DNA of 64,000 bases from Rugamonas sp. A1-17. Its GTDB lineage: Bacteria; Pseudomonadota; Gammaproteobacteria; Burkholderiales; Burkholderiaceae_D. Below are positions 24,022-33,600 of the stretch, in pieces. The position numbers were made by a program, and so were the translations under genes. How positions within the stretch are numbered: position 1 is the first letter of the stretch; each line of letters starts with the position of its first letter. The notes below the pieces were generated by a model. That model had not been told where the DNA came from, did not search any database, and saw nothing but the letters and a program-made list of their open reading frames with translations. The stretch spans positions 303,642-367,641 of the forward strand of contig JAJLPB010000007.1 in assembly GCA_025548565.1 (NCBI GenBank), in the 5' to 3' direction.

Positions 24022-25905
24022 ATGAGCAGATCCCCGTTTTCCTACCTCCGCAGCGGATTCGCCTTTTTCTGGCGGGCGCTGGATACCGGCCGCCGCACGG
24101 TGCTGAACCTGCTGTTCCTGTTTGTGCTGGTCGTGCTGGGGTACGCGATCTTCTTCGGCGGCGCCAAGCCGCTGGCGCCCAAGACCACGCTGGTGCTGAA
24201 CCTGAAGGGCCAGCTGGTCGAACAGTCCAGCGCCAACGCGCGCGACGCGCTGCTGACCAGCGTGCGCGGCGGCGAGAACCACAAGATGATGCAGCTGCGC
24301 GACGTGCTGTCCGTGCTGGAGACAGCGGCCAAGGATCCTGAGATCACCGGCGCCGTGCTGCTGACCGACGAGATGGAAGGCGGCGGCCAGGCCATGCTGC
24401 GCGAAGTGGCGGCCGGCATCGACCGCTTCAAGGCATCCGGCAAGCCGGTGGTGGCCTGGGGGGCGAGCTACGACCAGCGCCAGTACCTGCTGGCCGCGCA
24501 TGCCAGCGAGGTGTATCTGCACCCGATGGGCATGGTGCTGCTGGAGGGCTTCGGCCGTTATCGCAACTACTACCGCGACGCGCTCGACAAGCTGGGCGTG
24601 ACGGTCAACCTGCTGCGCGTGGGTACCTACAAGAGCTTCGGCGAACCCTATATCGCCAACGGCCCTTCGCCGGCCGCGGTCGAAGCGGAGTCCTACCTGA
24701 ACAACGCGCTGTGGGCTTCCTACACCGGCGACGTCGAGAAGGCGCGCAAGCTGCCGGAAGGCCAAATCATGAAGACCATCAACGACCTGCCAGCGCAAGT
24801 GGCTGCCGTCAACGGCGACCTGGCCAAGCTGACCTTGTCGGCCAAGCTGGTCGACGGCCTGAAAACCAAGGACGAAGTGCGCGAGATGATGGTCAAGCGC
24901 GGCGCCCTCGACGCCGAAGGCAAGAGCTTCCGCCAGATCAGCTTTGACGACTACCTGGCCCGCGTGCACACCAAGCTGACCGGCGACGCCATCGGCGTGG
25001 TGGTGGCGCAGGGCGAGATCAGCGACGGCAGCACCGGTCCCGGCGCCATCGGCGGCGATTCGACTTCCAAGCTGATACGCGCCGCGCGCGAGGACGACCA
25101 TATCAAGGCAGTGGTGCTGCGCGTCGATTCGCCTGGCGGCAGTGCCTTCGCCTCGGAGCTGATCCGCCGCGAGCTGGAACTGACCCGCGCCGCCGGCAAG
25201 CCGGTGGTGGTCTCGATGGGTAACGTCGCCGCATCCGGCGGCTACTGGATCTCGATGGCGTCCGACGAAGTGATCGCCGAGCCGACCACCATCACCGGCT
25301 CGATCGGCGTGTTCGCCATCCTGCCGACCGCCGACAAGGTGATCGACAAGCTGGGCATCCACACCGCCGGCCAGCCGACCACCTGGCTGGGCGACGCCGG
25401 CAATCCACTGCGTCCGCTGGACCCGCGCTTCGGCCAGGTAATCCAGGGCAGCATCAACCACGTCTACGCCGAGTTCACCGGCCGCGCGGCCAAGGCCCGC
25501 AAGACCACGCCGGAGAAGATCGACGCCGTGGCGCAGGGCCGTGTGTGGACCGGCGCGCAAGCCAAGGAGCGCGGCCTGGTCGACACGCTGGGCAGCTACA
25601 ACGATGCGCTGAAATCGGCCGCCAAGCGCGCCAAGCTGACCGACTACCGTGTGGTCTACATCGAACGTGAAACCAGCAAGTTCGATCGCCTGATCGAAAT
25701 GGTGGGCGGCTCTGCGGCGCATGCGGTGGCACAATCGGTGGCGCAGGCCGTCGGCGCGGAGCTCAAGCTGGGCGTGACCGCCAGCACCGGCCTGCCGCCC
25801 AACGCGGCCACCGGCATCGTCAACGACCTGGGTTGGCTGTCGGAGATCACGACGGCGCACAAGCCGTTCACCGCGATCACGCACTGCCTGTGCGAGTCGC
25901 CCTGA
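24022..25905 (+). CDS. sppA: Signal peptide peptidase SppA, long 67K type
   Basis: The 627-residue protein is the duplicated long form of SppA, anchored by one N-terminal membrane helix (about residues 28-46). The catalytic dyad is split between the two halves as in E. coli: Lys204 (VGTYKSFGEPY) and Ser405 (NVAASGGYWISM). It degrades cleaved signal peptides in the inner membrane from the periplasmic side. GGAG lies before the ATG. The gene is followed after one base by a GNAT acetyltransferase gene, probably on the same transcript. Confidence 0.93.
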   Translation: MSRSPFSYLRSGFAFFWRALDTGRRTVLNLLFLFVLVVLGYAIFFGGAKPLAPKTTLVLNLKGQLVEQSSANARDALLTSVRGGENHKMMQLRDVLSVLETAAKDPEITGAVLLTDEMEGGGQAMLREVAAGIDRFKASGKPVVAWGASYDQRQYLLAAHASEVYLHPMGMVLLEGFGRYRNYYRDALDKLGVTVNLLRVGTYKSFGEPYIANGPSPAAVEAESYLNNALWASYTGDVEKARKLPEGQIMKTINDLPAQVAAVNGDLAKLTLSAKLVDGLKTKDEVREMMVKRGALDAEGKSFRQISFDDYLARVHTKLTGDAIGVVVAQGEISDGSTGPGAIGGDSTSKLIRAAREDDHIKAVVLRVDSPGGSAFASELIRRELELTRAAGKPVVVSMGNVAASGGYWISMASDEVIAEPTTITGSIGVFAILPTADKVIDKLGIHTAGQPTTWLGDAGNPLRPLDPRFGQVIQGSINHVYAEFTGRAAKARKTTPEKIDAVAQGRVWTGAQAKERGLVDTLGSYNDALKSAAKRAKLTDYRVVYIERETSKFDRLIEMVGGSAAHAVAQSVAQAVGAELKLGVTASTGLPPNAATGIVNDLGWLSEITTAHKPFTAITHCLCESP

Positions 25906-25906
25906 T

Positions 25907-26443
25907 ATGAGCGGCGAAATCGCCATCCGCGCCGCGGTGCGCGGCGACGACGAGGCCTTGTCCGCGGTGGGCAAGGCCAGCTTCCTCGAGGCGTTTGCCG
26001 GCATCCTCGATGGCGGCGACATCATCGCCCATTGCGAACGCCAGCACGCGGCGTCCATCTATCGCGATTGGCTGGCGGACGGCGACATGCGCATCTGGCT
26101 GGCCGAGGCCATGCCGGGCAGGGCGCCGATAGGCTACCTGGTGCTGGCGCCGGCCAAACTGCCGGTGGCCGATCCGCATGCGGACGACCTGGAAATCAAG
26201 CGTATCTACCTGCTGCACCGTTTTCACGGCCAGCGTGTCGGCAAGCGTTTGATGGATGCGGCGGTGGCCGAGGCGCGCATGCGCGGCGCGGGCCGCGTGC
26301 TGCTGGGCGTCTACGCGGGCAACGACGATGCGCTGGCGTTCTACCAGCGTTGCGGTTTCCATCGCATCGGCCAGCGCACCTTCCGCGTTGGCGACACCGA
26401 CTACGACGACATCATTTTGGCGTTGCCGCTAACGGCAGCGTAA
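25907..26443 (+). CDS. GNAT-family N-acetyltransferase
   Basis: The 178-residue protein has the GNAT fold. The acetyl-CoA loop is seen as HRFHGQRVGKRLMDAAV, followed by LLGVYAGNDDALAFYQRCGF, the typical last strand and helix. The acceptor is unknown; the sequence resembles Rim-type and small-molecule acetyltransferases alike. It starts one base after the sppA stop, so it depends on sppA transcription. Its last 32 bases overlap the convergent histidine kinase gene. Confidence 0.85.
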   Translation: MSGEIAIRAAVRGDDEALSAVGKASFLEAFAGILDGGDIIAHCERQHAASIYRDWLADGDMRIWLAEAMPGRAPIGYLVLAPAKLPVADPHADDLEIKRIYLLHRFHGQRVGKRLMDAAVAEARMRGAGRVLLGVYAGNDDALAFYQRCGFHRIGQRTFRVGDTDYDDIILALPLTAA

Positions 26444-27683
26444 CCTCGAAACTGCCGCGGCCATCGGGCATGCGCACGCAGCGGGCCTCGCCGCCGTGAC
26501 GGCGGGCGATCTGGCGCACCAGCGCCAGGCCGAGGCCCGCGCCGCTGTTGTCGCGCGTGCCGCGGCGGCGGTAGAACGGTTCAAATACCCGTTCGAATTC
26601 CTCTTCCGGTATCCCTGGACCACTATCCCAGACCGCCAACGTGGCCTTGTGCTCGTCGCAGGCGATGGTGACGTGCGCCGGCGGCACGCCGTGGCGGCGC
26701 GCGTTCTCCAGCAGGTTGCGCAGCAGCCGGCGCAGCAGGCGCGGATCGCCTTGCATCACGGCGGAGGCGCCGTTGAGCATCGCGTCGTCGTAGCGCGCGC
26801 ATTCCTCCGCGGCCAGCGCCAGCAGATCCAGTTCCTCCAGCTCCGCGTTGTCGTGCGTGGCGCCCAGGCGGCTGGCCAGCAGGATCTCGTCCAGCAGGTC
26901 GTTCAATTCGGCGATGTCCTGTTCCAGGCCGGCGCGGCGCTTCGGATCGACGCCGTCCTTGATCAGCTCCAGCGCCAGGCGGATGCGCGCCAGCGGCGTG
27001 CGCAGTTCGTGCGAGGCGTTGGCCAGCAGCGTCTTGTGCGCGCCCACCAGCTGTTCGATCTGGTCGGCGGCGCGGTTGAAGCTCTGCGCCAGCCGCGCGA
27101 TTTCGTCCTTGCCCTCGACCGGCACGCGCGCCGTCAGGTCGCCGGCGCCCAGCGACTCCACGCCTTGCTGCAGGCGCTCCAGGCGCTTGGTCAGGCGCCG
27201 CACCAGCGGGAAGGCGGCGATGCCGATGGCCAGCGCGAGCAGCAGCAGGGCGTTGTGCAGCATGGCCTTGGGCCGCGTGAAGCCCAGCGGCTCGCTGGAC
27301 AGCAGGCGGCGGCCGTCCGGGAGGCGCACATAGGATTCCGGCGGCGGGCCTCCCATCTCGTGCTGCCGCCAGCGGTGGCCGGGAATGGGGGCGCCGATCA
27401 CGGCCAAAGGTTCCCAGTTGCGGCTGTAGAGCGTCATGCGCGCATCGAGGCCGGTGGCCATGTGCTCCAGCGCGGCCTGCTGCGCGTCCGGCGGCGCGTC
27501 GGCCGGCGCCAGCGCGTTCTGGATCACCATCGCCAGCGTGGCGTTGGAGCGCTCCAGCGGGCCGCCGCTGCGGTTCCACACCATCAGCACGGCCACCGCG
27601 AACAGCAGAAGGCTGACCAGCAGGGCCACGTAGAAGCGGAAGTAAAGGCGCGGCAGGCCCCAGCTGAAGCGCGGCCCGGCCAT
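26412..27683 (-). CDS. Sensor histidine kinase, CpxA/BaeS type
   Basis: The 423-residue inner-membrane kinase has helix 1 at about residues 16-36, a periplasmic sensor of about 100 residues, and helix 2 at about 141-161. A HAMP domain (162-215), HisKA with phospho-acceptor H225 (ASHELRTP) and HATPase_c (NLLENARRHG, DSGPGIP, GAGLGLALV) follow. It shares one base with the regulator gene (TGATG), and the Spy-like gene is next upstream. The set matches the Cpx and Bae envelope-stress systems. Its 3' end overlaps the convergent GNAT gene by 32 bases. Confidence 0.88.
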   Translation of the reverse strand: MAGPRFSWGLPRLYFRFYVALLVSLLLFAVAVLMVWNRSGGPLERSNATLAMVIQNALAPADAPPDAQQAALEHMATGLDARMTLYSRNWEPLAVIGAPIPGHRWRQHEMGGPPPESYVRLPDGRRLLSSEPLGFTRPKAMLHNALLLLALAIGIAAFPLVRRLTKRLERLQQGVESLGAGDLTARVPVEGKDEIARLAQSFNRAADQIEQLVGAHKTLLANASHELRTPLARIRLALELIKDGVDPKRRAGLEQDIAELNDLLDEILLASRLGATHDNAELEELDLLALAAEECARYDDAMLNGASAVMQGDPRLLRRLLRNLLENARRHGVPPAHVTIACDEHKATLAVWDSGPGIPEEEFERVFEPFYRRRGTRDNSGAGLGLALVRQIARRHGGEARCVRMPDGRGSFEVTLPLAATPK

Positions 27684-28405
27684 CAGTCCTGCACCTTGGC
27701 GAACAGGTAGCCGGCGCCGCGCACGGTGATGATGCGGCGCGGCTTCTTGGGATCATCCTCGACGGCGGCGCGGATGCGCGACATGTGGACGTCGATCGAG
27801 CGGTCGAATGCTTCCATCGCTTCGCCCTTGAGCAGCTCCATCAGGCTGTCGCGCGACAGCACGCGGCCGGCGTGGCGGGCCAGTACCAGCAGCAGGTCGA
27901 ACTGGTAGGAGGTCAGTTCGCAGGGGACGCCGTCCAGCCGCGCGGCGTGGGCGGCCGGGTCGATCTCCAGGCGGCCGAAGCGCAGGAACTCGGCGGCGTG
28001 TTGCGGGGTATTGTCCGGCTGGTGGCGGTGCTCGACGCGGCGGCGCAGGATGGCGCGCACGCGGGCCAGCAGCTCGCGCGGCTCGAATGGCTTGGGCAGG
28101 TAATCGTCGGCGCCGATTTCCAGGCCGATGATGCGGTCGATGGCGTCGCCGCGCGCGGTCAGCATCAGCACGGGAATGTCGGACACGGCGCGCAGCTGGC
28201 GGCAGACATCGAGGCCGTCCATATCGGGCAGCATCAGGTCAAGAATCACGGCGTCGACGTCGCCGGCCGCGATGTGGTCCAGCGCCGCGCGGCCATTGGG
28301 CGCGTGCGTGACGCGGAAAGCCGCCTGGCTCAGATACTCGGTGAGCATCTCGGCCAGGCGGGGGTCGTCTTCGACCAGCAGGATATGGTCAGGCATGGGG
28401 TTCAT
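27683..28405 (-). CDS. OmpR-family response regulator, CpxR/BaeR type
   Basis: The 240-residue regulator has a receiver domain with phospho-acceptor D56 (AVILDLMLPD) and Lys105 (DYLPKPF), and a C-terminal winged helix (about 140-237, ending ITVRGAGYLFAKV). The sequence LTARGDAIDRIIGLEIGADD resembles CpxR. It overlaps the kinase gene by one base. The exact CpxR-type box at 29020-29034 between the Spy-like gene and mdtA is a likely binding site. ATG codons at 28405 and 28396 are both possible starts. Confidence 0.88.
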   Translation of the reverse strand: MNPMPDHILLVEDDPRLAEMLTEYLSQAAFRVTHAPNGRAALDHIAAGDVDAVILDLMLPDMDGLDVCRQLRAVSDIPVLMLTARGDAIDRIIGLEIGADDYLPKPFEPRELLARVRAILRRRVEHRHQPDNTPQHAAEFLRFGRLEIDPAAHAARLDGVPCELTSYQFDLLLVLARHAGRVLSRDSLMELLKGEAMEAFDRSIDVHMSRIRAAVEDDPKKPRRIITVRGAGYLFAKVQD

Positions 28406-28470
28406 GGTTGAGGTTCACGCGGACCATTCTACGGACAGGCGACCGGCTTCACAAGGCGGCTTGGGGCGGC

Positions 28471-28941
28471 TTAGCCGTGATGCCCGTGGCGTTCGTGCAT
28501 CTGGCCCAGGTGGTCCGCCAGCTTCTGGCGCTGCGCCGGCGTAAGGGTATCACCTACGTCGGCCAGCAGCTGCACCAGGCGCTTGGAGGCCTGGTCGGCC
28601 AGCGCCACGCCTTGTGCGCGGGTGGCTTCGAGCGCAGCGCGGTCGATGGTGGCGGCGGACATCTGCTGCATCACCTGCTGGTGGATCTGGCGCAGCTGCT
28701 CGTGCATCGGCTTGATGTCGGCCATGGCGGCCTTCACCAGCGGCTCGATCCTGGCCTTCTGCGCATCGGTGGCGTCGACTTCGACGTACAGGTGCTTGAG
28801 CATGCGGTCCATATGGGCGCTGGCGTCGATGGCGGCGTGCGGCCCGCCCATGTGGCGCTCGACGGCGAAGGCGCCGACGCCGACGACCAGTGTGGAACCC
28901 AGCAGGAATGCGGCGATGGTTTGGCGGTTAAAGATACTCAT
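28471..28941 (-). CDS. Spy/CpxP-like periplasmic protein
   Basis: The 156-residue exported protein has a signal-anchor-like N-terminus (AAFLLGSTLVVGVGAFAVE) and a helical mature part. It carries two Spy/CpxP-type repeats: DATDAQKARIEPLV near residue 57 and the LTPAQR motif near residue 134. A His-rich tail (HERHGHHG) could bind metal. Spy is an ATP-independent chaperone and CpxP also damps the Cpx kinase; either role fits. It is the first gene of the minus-strand set with regulator and kinase and is divergent from mdtABC across a CpxR-type box. Confidence 0.83.
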   Translation of the reverse strand: MSIFNRQTIAAFLLGSTLVVGVGAFAVERHMGGPHAAIDASAHMDRMLKHLYVEVDATDAQKARIEPLVKAAMADIKPMHEQLRQIHQQVMQQMSAATIDRAALEATRAQGVALADQASKRLVQLLADVGDTLTPAQRQKLADHLGQMHERHGHHG

Positions 28942-29019
28942 GTTCTATCCTCGTTTGGTTAATGTGGGAGACAACGAGGCCAGTGTGCACGGCCTGCGTG
29001 AAGCGGCGATGTCGCGTTG

Positions 29020-29034
29020 GTAAAGATATGTAAA
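29020..29034. promoter_or_regulatory. CpxR-type box between the Spy-like gene and mdtA
   Basis: GTAAAGATATGTAAA matches the CpxR consensus GTAAA-N5-GTAAA without a mismatch. It lies 79 bases before the Spy-like start and 157 bases before mdtA, in the shared 249-base divergent region. The gene pair behind it encodes the matching regulator family. Binding is inferred from the consensus. Confidence 0.7.
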
Positions 29035-29190
29035 GCGGGATTAACGCAAAGCGTGCAAAGTCCTTGATTTGTAGCGAGTTTGTAACCGTGGGGGCGAGTG
29101 ACTTACAGCGGCGGGGTGCCTGTGCTAGAGTCCACGCATTGATCGCCATGGTGGGTTTGCCATGGACACGCACGCCTAAAAAGGACAAAG

Positions 29191-30699
29191 ATGGATACAC
29201 CGACCAAGCCGAATCAGACCGCCGTTCCACCGCAGCGCAGCCGCCGTTCCAAGGTGCTCGGCAGCGTGATCGCAGTCGCCGCCATGGCGGGGCTGGGCGG
29301 ACTGGCGTGGTACCTGACGCATCAGCCGCCCAGCACCGGTGTGCCTGGTGCGCCGGGCGCGGGCGGACCAGGTCCCGGCGGTCCCGGTGGGCCAGGCGGC
29401 CGTCGCGGCGGCCCGGCCACCACGGTGGGCGTTGCGACCGCCGAGAAGGCGGATATCCCGGTCACGCTGGAGGCGCTGGGCACGGTCACCGCGGCGGCCA
29501 CCACGACGGTGCGTCCGCAAGTGTCGGGCATATTGCAGCAGGTGCTGTTCAAGGAAGGCCAGATGGTCAAGGCCGGGCAGGTGCTGGCCCAGATCGATCC
29601 GCGCCAGTTCGAGATGGCGCTGCTGCAGGCTTCCGGCCAACGCCAGCGCGACGAGGCGCAGCTGGAAAACGCCAAGCTCACCTTGAATCGCTATCGCACG
29701 CTGCTGGGCCAGGACTCGATCGCGCGCCAGGATGTGGATACGCAGGCCGCGTTGGTCAAGCAGCTCGAAGGCACGGTGATGACCGACCGCGCGCAGGAGG
29801 GCACGGCCAAGCTGAATCTGGGCTACACCAAGGTGATAGCACCGATCACCGGCCGCGTGGGTCTGCGCGTGGTCGATATCGGCAATCTGGTGGGCTCCGG
29901 CGATGCCAACGGCATCGCGGTGATTACCCAGCTGTCGCCTATCGATGTCGAGTTCTCGATCCCGCAGGACAGCGTGCCGATGGTGATGCAGCAGGTGAGC
30001 GGCGGTACGCAGATGCCGGCCATCGCGCTGGATCGCACCCGCACCAATGCGCTGGACAACGGTAAATTCTCGGCCATGGACAACCAGGTCGATGTGCAGA
30101 CCGGCACAGTGAAGGCCAAGGCGCGCTTCGCCAACGCCAAGTCGACGCTGTTCCCGAGCCAGTTCGTCAACGTGCGGCTGGAGCTGCGCACGATCAAGGA
30201 TGCGGTGATGGTGCCGGTGACGGCGGTGCGCCATGGCGCCAACGGCGATTTCGTTTATGTGCTCAAGGCCGACAAGACGGTCACCATTCGCCCGGTCACG
30301 CGCGGGCAGGCGACGGTCGACAAGGTGCAGATCGCAAGCGGCCTGCAATTGGGCGAGCAGGTGATCACCGAGGGCGGCGACCGCCTGAAGGAAGGCGCCA
30401 AGGTCACGCTGCCAGGCGAGGGCAGGGGCCACCGTGACGGCGCGGCCGGCGGCGCGGGCGGCGAGCATGCGGGCGGCTGGAAGGGCAAGCGCGATGGCGC
30501 GGGCGGTGCGGGCGGCGAGCAGGCGGGCGGCTGGAAGGGTAGGCGCGATGGCGCGTCCGGCGAAGCCGCGGCGCCTGCGGCACCGGCAGCGGCTTCACCG
30601 GCGGCTTCGGCACCGGCATCGGCGGCCGGTGCGGCCTCCGCTCCGGCGGAAGGCGAGCGCCGTCATCATCGTAAAGAACAGGGCGCGGCACAACAATGA
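29191..30699 (+). CDS. mdtA: MdtA, periplasmic adaptor of an RND efflux pump
   Basis: The 502-residue adaptor is anchored by a helix at about residues 22-44. A Gly/Pro-rich linker (PGAPGAGGPGPGGPGGPGG) comes next, followed by the lipoyl and hairpin domains (GTVTAAATTTVRPQVSGIL, YTKVIAPITGRVG) and the beta-barrel domain. It joins the MdtB/MdtC pump to the outer-membrane factor. The C-terminal 90 residues are an unusual low-complexity tail with two 18-residue repeats and Ala/Pro runs. AAGGACAAAG precedes the ATG. The four pump genes overlap by ATGA and form one operon under a CpxR-type box. Confidence 0.92.
   Translation: MDTPTKPNQTAVPPQRSRRSKVLGSVIAVAAMAGLGGLAWYLTHQPPSTGVPGAPGAGGPGPGGPGGPGGRRGGPATTVGVATAEKADIPVTLEALGTVTAAATTTVRPQVSGILQQVLFKEGQMVKAGQVLAQIDPRQFEMALLQASGQRQRDEAQLENAKLTLNRYRTLLGQDSIARQDVDTQAALVKQLEGTVMTDRAQEGTAKLNLGYTKVIAPITGRVGLRVVDIGNLVGSGDANGIAVITQLSPIDVEFSIPQDSVPMVMQQVSGGTQMPAIALDRTRTNALDNGKFSAMDNQVDVQTGTVKAKARFANAKSTLFPSQFVNVRLELRTIKDAVMVPVTAVRHGANGDFVYVLKADKTVTIRPVTRGQATVDKVQIASGLQLGEQVITEGGDRLKEGAKVTLPGEGRGHRDGAAGGAGGEHAGGWKGKRDGAGGAGGEQAGGWKGRRDGASGEAAAPAAPAAASPAASAPASAAGAASAPAEGERRHHRKEQGAAQQ
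30451..30558 (+). repeat. Two tandem 54-bp repeats inside mdtA
   Basis: Copies at 30451-30504 and 30505-30558 differ at only a few positions. They encode GAGGEHAGGWKGKRDGAG and GAGGEQAGGWKGRRDGAS. They lie in frame in the C-terminal tail of MdtA, after the pump-assembly domains. The in-frame unit length suggests growth by replication slippage. Confidence 0.85.
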
Positions 30700-33600
30700 G
30701 TCCATCAGCACCATTCATCCAGCGGCCGGTAGCGACATCGCTGCTGATGCTGGCGATCGTCCTGGCCGGCATCGTCGGCTTCAAGTTCCTGCCGCTGTCC
30801 GCGCTGCCGCAGGTGGACTTCCCCACCATCCAGGTGCAGACGCTGTACCCCGGCGGCAGCCCCGAAGTGATGGGCCAGACCGTGACCGCGCCGCTGGAGC
30901 GCCAGTTCGGCCAGATGGCCGGCTTGCAGCGCATGAGCTCCACCAGCGCCGCCGGCGTCTCCATCATCACCCTGCAGTTCGGCCTGGGCCAGACGCTGGA
31001 CGTGGCCGAGCAGGAAGTGCAGGCCGCGATCAACGCCGGCGCATCGCTGCTGCCGACCGACCTGCCGGCGCCGCCGGTCTACGCCAAGGTCAACCCGGCC
31101 GACGCGCCGGTGCTGACGCTGGCCATCACCTCGGACACGATGCCGCTGACCGAAGTGCAGAACGTGGTCAACACCCGGCTGGCGCTGAAGATCAGCCAGG
31201 TGTCCGGCGTCGGCCTGGTCACGCTGAGCGGCGGCCAGCGGCCCGCCGTGCGCATCCAGGCGGACACCAACGCGCTGGCGTCCTACGGCCTGGGACTGGA
31301 CACACTGCGCACCGCGATCACCGCCGCCAACGCCAACGGCGCCAAGGGCAGCTTCGACGGCCCGACCCGTGCCTACAGCATCAATGCCAACGACCAGCTG
31401 GTGACGGCCAAGGATTACAAGGACCTGATCCTGGCCTATAAGAACGGCGCTCCGGTGCGCCTGGCCGACGTGGCCACCGTCAAGGACAGCGCCGAAAACG
31501 TCGAACTGGGCGCCTGGTCCGGCAACAAGAAAGCCATCATCCTCAACGTGCAGCGCCAGCCTGGCGCCAACGTCATCGCCACCGTCGACGCCATCAAGGC
31601 GCGCCTGCCGGAGCTGCAAGCCGGCCTGCCGGGCGCGATGAAGGTCGAAGTGCTGAGCGACCGCACCACCGGCATCCGCGCCTCGGTCGAACACGTGGAG
31701 ACCGAGTTGCTGCTGGCCGTGGTGCTGGTGGTGCTGGTGATCTTCGCCTTCCTGCATAGCCTGCGCGCCACCGTGATCGCCAGCCTGTCGGTGCCGATTT
31801 CGCTGATCGGCACCTGCGGCGTGATGTACCTGCTCGGCTATAGCCTGAACAACCTGTCGCTGATGGCGCTGACCATCGCCACCGGCTTCGTGGTCGACGA
31901 CGCGATCGTCATGATCGAGAACATCGCCCGCTACATCGAGGAAGGCGAAACGCCGATGGCCGCCGCGCTCAAGGGCGCCAAGCAAATCGGCTTCACCATC
32001 ATCTCGCTGACGGTGTCGCTGATCGCCGTGCTGATTCCGCTGCTGTTCATGGGCGACGTGGTGGGCCGCCTGTTCCGCGAATTCGCGATCTCGCTGGCGA
32101 TCACCATTTTGATTTCCGCCGTGGTGTCGCTGACGCTGGTGCCGATGATGTCGGCGCGCTGGCTCAAGAGCCACGCCGAAGAGAAGCCGGGCCGCTTCGC
32201 CCGCCGCTTCCAGCAGTTCTTCGATTGGGTGATCAGCCACTACGACCGCTCGCTGACCTGGGTGCTGAACCACGCCGGCCTGACGCTGCTGGTGGCCTTG
32301 GGCACGATGGCGCTGACGGTGCTGCTGTACGTGGTGATTCCGAAAGGCCTATTCCCGACCCAGGACACCGGCCAGCTGCAAGCGCGCCTGGAGACCGGCA
32401 AGGCGGTTTCCTACGCCAAGATGGCGGACCTGCAGCAGCAGGCCGCGCGCGCGATCCTGGAAGATCCGGATGTCGGTACGCTCAGTTCCGTGGTCGGCGT
32501 GGATGCCGCCAACAACACCATGCTCCATACCGGCAGCATGCTGATCAACCTGAAGCACCAGCGTACCGGCAGCCAGCAGGCGACCATGGACCGCCTGCGC
32601 CAGCGCGTGTCGCAGATCCCCGGCCTGACGCTGTACCTGCAACCGACCCAGGACCTGACCATCGACGCCGAATCCGGCCCGACCCAGTTCCGCGTGTCGA
32701 TCGAAGGCGCGGATAATGCCACCGTCAACGAATGGGCCACCAAGCTGGCGGAGCAGATGCGCACCAAGCACGAGCTGCGCAACGTGGTGTCGGACGTCGG
32801 CGCCAGCGCCAACGCGGCCTATGTCAGCGTGGACCGCGACAGCGCCTCGCGCTTGTCGATCACCGCCGCCTCCATCGACGATGCCTTGTACAGCGCCTTC
32901 GGCCAGCGCATTGTCTCGACCATCTTCACCGAGACCAACCAGTACCGCGTGATCCTGGAAGCGCGCCGCGACGACATCACCACGCCGGCCGACCTGGGCA
33001 ACCTGCAAATCCGCACCGGCTCGGGCAAGGCCACGCCGCTGTCGGCGGTGGCGTCGATCAGCGAGCGCGCCGCACCGCTGCAGGTGACGCACGTGGCGCA
33101 GTACCCGGCCACCACGCTGGGCTTCGACACGGCGCCGGGCGTTTCGCTCGGCACGGCGGTGGACAGCATCAAGCAGGCCGCCGCCGAGATCAAGTTCCCG
33201 GCCTCGGTCACGCTGACCTTCCTCGGCGCGTCCGGCGCCTATCAGAACTCGCTGTCGAACCAACTGTGGCTGATCCTGGCCGCCGTGATCTGCGTCTACA
33301 TCGTGCTGGGCGTGCTGTATGAAAGCTATATCCATCCGCTGACGATTTTGTCGACGCTGCCGTCGGCTGGCGTGGGCGCCTTGCTGGCGCTGCTGGTCAG
33401 CGGCCAGGACCTGGGCGTGATCGGCATCATCGGCATCATCCTCCTGATCGGCATCGTCAAGAAGAACGCCATCATGATGATCGACTTCGCCATCGAGGCG
33501 GAGCGGGAGGAGGGCAAGCCGCCGCGTGAGGCGATCCACCAGGCCGCGCTGCTGCGCTTCCGTCCCATCCTGATGACGACCCTGGCCGCGCTGTTCGCCG

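Noticed and set aside
30451..30558. Tandem repeat considered as a CRISPR-like array
   Set aside because: There are only two adjacent copies without spacers, in frame within mdtA, and no cas genes.
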